Part shown: positions 62,912 to 64,000 of the stretch, piece by piece
How the letters are laid out: every line of letters begins with the position of its first letter
How positions within the stretch are numbered: position 1 is the first letter of the stretch
Assembly (NCBI RefSeq): GCF_015352985.1
Contig: NZ_JACYXF010000018.1
Coordinates: 37,847-101,846, forward strand
Length of the DNA: 64,000 bases
Direction of reading: 5' to 3'
From: Noviherbaspirillum malthae
GTDB lineage: Bacteria > Pseudomonadota > Gammaproteobacteria > Burkholderiales > Burkholderiaceae_D
The notes under the pieces: model-generated
Databases searched by the model: none
Told to the model about the DNA's origin: nothing
The model's input: only the letters and a program-made list of their open reading frames with translations
Translations under genes and position numbers: made by a program

Positions 62912-63620
62912 GTTTGATCTGCGTGCCTGCGATTCATTCTGTTTGCATTTGGCTCGTTATACCTGCAATGGCCTGCAAAGATTATGCCTGCCGTACGTTA
63001 CGCTGATATGAAAGTGTTGTTTTCATTTGATGTTAAGGCAAGATGTATTCACTTTTACCCGAAATATCCATCCACCGAGAAGGCAGGCGCGATGAAACGG
63101 GGGCACACGGGCTGCTTCAGCATGCGCCGGTTTAGAAAGTACTGCGGACGTACGTCCAATCCCGGAGACTTACGATAAGTCTTTTTACAGTTGGGCGGCG
63201 GGACTATGCTTCCTTCGCCCGCATGCAGGGTTTCGCAAATCATCGGATAGCGCTGCTAAAGCTTAACCTGGCTTGCAAGCCAAGTCGGGGAGCACGTAGC
63301 TGGGGATGAGAGCGACCAAGACCGTAGGAGGTTTTGCTATCCCCCTCACCCCTGCCCCTCTCCCGCTTGCGGGAGAGGGGTACTCATATGCGATGCGATA
63401 GCACGGTCAAAAAATGTGAAGGACTCAATGAGGGAAATGCACTGCGTGAAATACACAGAACATTGCTCTGCCCACTTAAGCAAACCTTTAGACTTCATAC
63501 AGGTAAAGATAACTTCCCGAACATGAGTCCTGCTGCAGGACGACACTTCAAGCCAGCCTGTCGAATCGCCTCGTTTCGTCAACACGTGCGCCTGAACATG
63601 CACGTTCACTCATCCCGGCA
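62912..63620. other. Gene-free stretch with repeat copy E
   Basis: 709 bases. 62912-63206 and 63381-63620 are comparatively A+T-rich and hold only short unsupported frames; the middle is repeat copy E. Composition and the nearby IS end suggest a degraded or laterally disturbed region. Confidence 0.5.
63207..63380. repeat. Dispersed intergenic repeat, copy E
   Basis: The left part is inverted: GCAGGGTTTCGCAAATCA, then TGGCTTGCAAGCCA and GGGGATGAGAG. The right half is CCCCTCACCCCTGCCCC with the perfect hairpin CTCTCCCGCTTGCGGGAGAG. It shares the GGTTTCGCAAA segment with copies A and B. Confidence 0.75.
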
Positions 63621-63851
63621 TCACGTCATTTTCACAGTATGCATCCGTGCCCTGGATCGCCTTTCGCCCAATACGCTGCGCAGTTCTTCAATGCTGGTCT
63701 GCGCGCATTCCGCCATCCAGAGCAGCATCGACGGACTGATCGTCAGGGCGCCGCTGCGGATCTTCTCGAGCAGCTTGTAGGAGATATGCAGTTTCCGGCT
63801 CAGCTCTCTGTCGCTCTTGAGGGACAAGCGGGACATTATCGTGTTGAGCAA
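63621..63851 (-). pseudogene. Small HTH (XRE-like) protein gene, 5' end lost next to an IS
   Basis: About 76 codons read as a small HTH protein: MSRLSLKSDRELSRKLHISY, KLLEKIRSGALTISPSMLLW and TSIEELRSVLGERR, a pattern I know from small Burkholderiales regulators of about 75-80 residues. There is no ATG at the start (first usable codon TTG at 63851). The frame continues upstream as YSKYDPNRLL, which looks like native N-terminal sequence, until it meets the stop codon of the IS transposase at 63885. The start appears to have been removed or replaced by the IS end. It might still be expressed from TTG or GTG. Confidence 0.55.
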
Positions 63852-63884
63852 ACGGTTGGGATCGTATTTTGAATAGAACTCATT

Positions 63885-64000
63885 TCATAAATGGCGGCGA
63901 AGCAGAATCATGATGAGTGAGAGATGAACAAAGGCGGTGTAATGTTCGATGCAGCGGTCCCAACGTGTAATGACACGCTTGAACTTGTTAAGCCAGGCAA
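63885..64000 (-). mobile_element. IS5-family transposase, C-terminal end (cut by window edge)
   Basis: The minus-strand frame entering from the right edge encodes AWLNKFKRVITRWDRCIEHY, TAFVHLSLIMILLRRHL and stops at 63885-63887. This is the conserved end of IS5-type (IS427-like) DDE transposases (FKR..TRWDR..Y.AF..L). The inverted repeat should lie within the ~30 bases left of the stop (around GAACTCATTTCATAAATG), but the other end is outside the window, so it cannot be confirmed. Confidence 0.8.

Overview
The window reads as a chromosomal segment of a high-G+C betaproteobacterium of the order Burkholderiales, most likely Oxalobacteraceae-like (Herbaspirillum / Noviherbaspirillum / Herminiimonas type). 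This is inferred from four tripartite-tricarboxylate (Bug/TctC) periplasmic binding proteins without their permease, a Comamonas/Burkholderia-type trimeric porin, many LysR regulators each paired with a small catabolic operon, and family-typical protein wording. No rRNA, tRNA, CRISPR array, prophage or origin was found. The only mobile element is the 3' end of an IS5-type transposase at the right edge.

Layout. 1-2141: LysR tail, glyoxalase-fold (VOC) protein, Bug protein. 2666-4252: lipoprotein with three DUF4142 domains. 4386-7684: Lrp/AsnC regulator divergent from a stand-alone pyruvate-dehydrogenase-type E1, then a porin (7809-8897). 9276-14297: sugar-acid operon (Bug protein, PdxA2-like dehydrogenase, rhamnonate-dehydratase-like enolase, DHDPS-family dehydratase/aldolase) with its GntR regulator; a 23-bp palindromic site lies upstream of both. 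14580-15950: 8-oxoguanine-deaminase-type amidohydrolase. 16283-18058: small SRPBCC, DUF2127 and DUF1345 genes. 18095-18940: rearranged remnant of a hybrid kinase plus an antisense gene fragment. 19058-23579: PAS-GGDEF protein and PAS hybrid kinase. 23845-28478: LysR, RraA-like aldolase, swivel-first aconitase-family hydratase and Bug protein. 28499-32469: two-component system divergent from a DUF2147/CcdA/thioredoxin operon (a split DipZ-like thiol-redox module). 32555-37390: LysR, acyl-CoA dehydrogenase, Bug, CoA-transferase. 37575-40429: DUF2383 protein, CSS-EAL phosphodiesterase, PPOX flavoprotein. 40593-43538: tungstate-binding protein, divergent ModE/PBP-type regulator, methyltransferase. 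43903-48642: secreted alkyl sulfatase and PhoD phosphatase with a LysR. 48874-50946: acetyltransferase and flavohemoglobin with an NsrR-type site. 51040-58634: glyoxylate-to-pyruvate pathway (gcl, hyi, glxR, glycerate 2-kinase, pyruvate kinase) with a LysR. 59042-62571: a GRDP-like protein with nine Tyr-Cys-Ala repeats, divergent from a CHASE-domain kinase. 62573-64000: orphan ORF, dispersed repeat, beheaded HTH gene and IS5 end.

How it works together: the segment is a catabolic accessory landscape. Periplasmic binding proteins deliver or sense organic acids; short enzyme sets (hydratase/aldolase, dehydratase/aldolase, CoA transfer/dehydrogenation, glyoxylate carboligation) channel them to pyruvate, oxaloacetate or 2-phosphoglycerate; each set has its own LysR, GntR or Lrp regulator. 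Signalling proteins (c-di-GMP enzymes and four kinases or remnants) are interspersed. Five copies of a hairpin-rich repeat sit only between genes. The least explained object is the repeat protein at 59042-59920.
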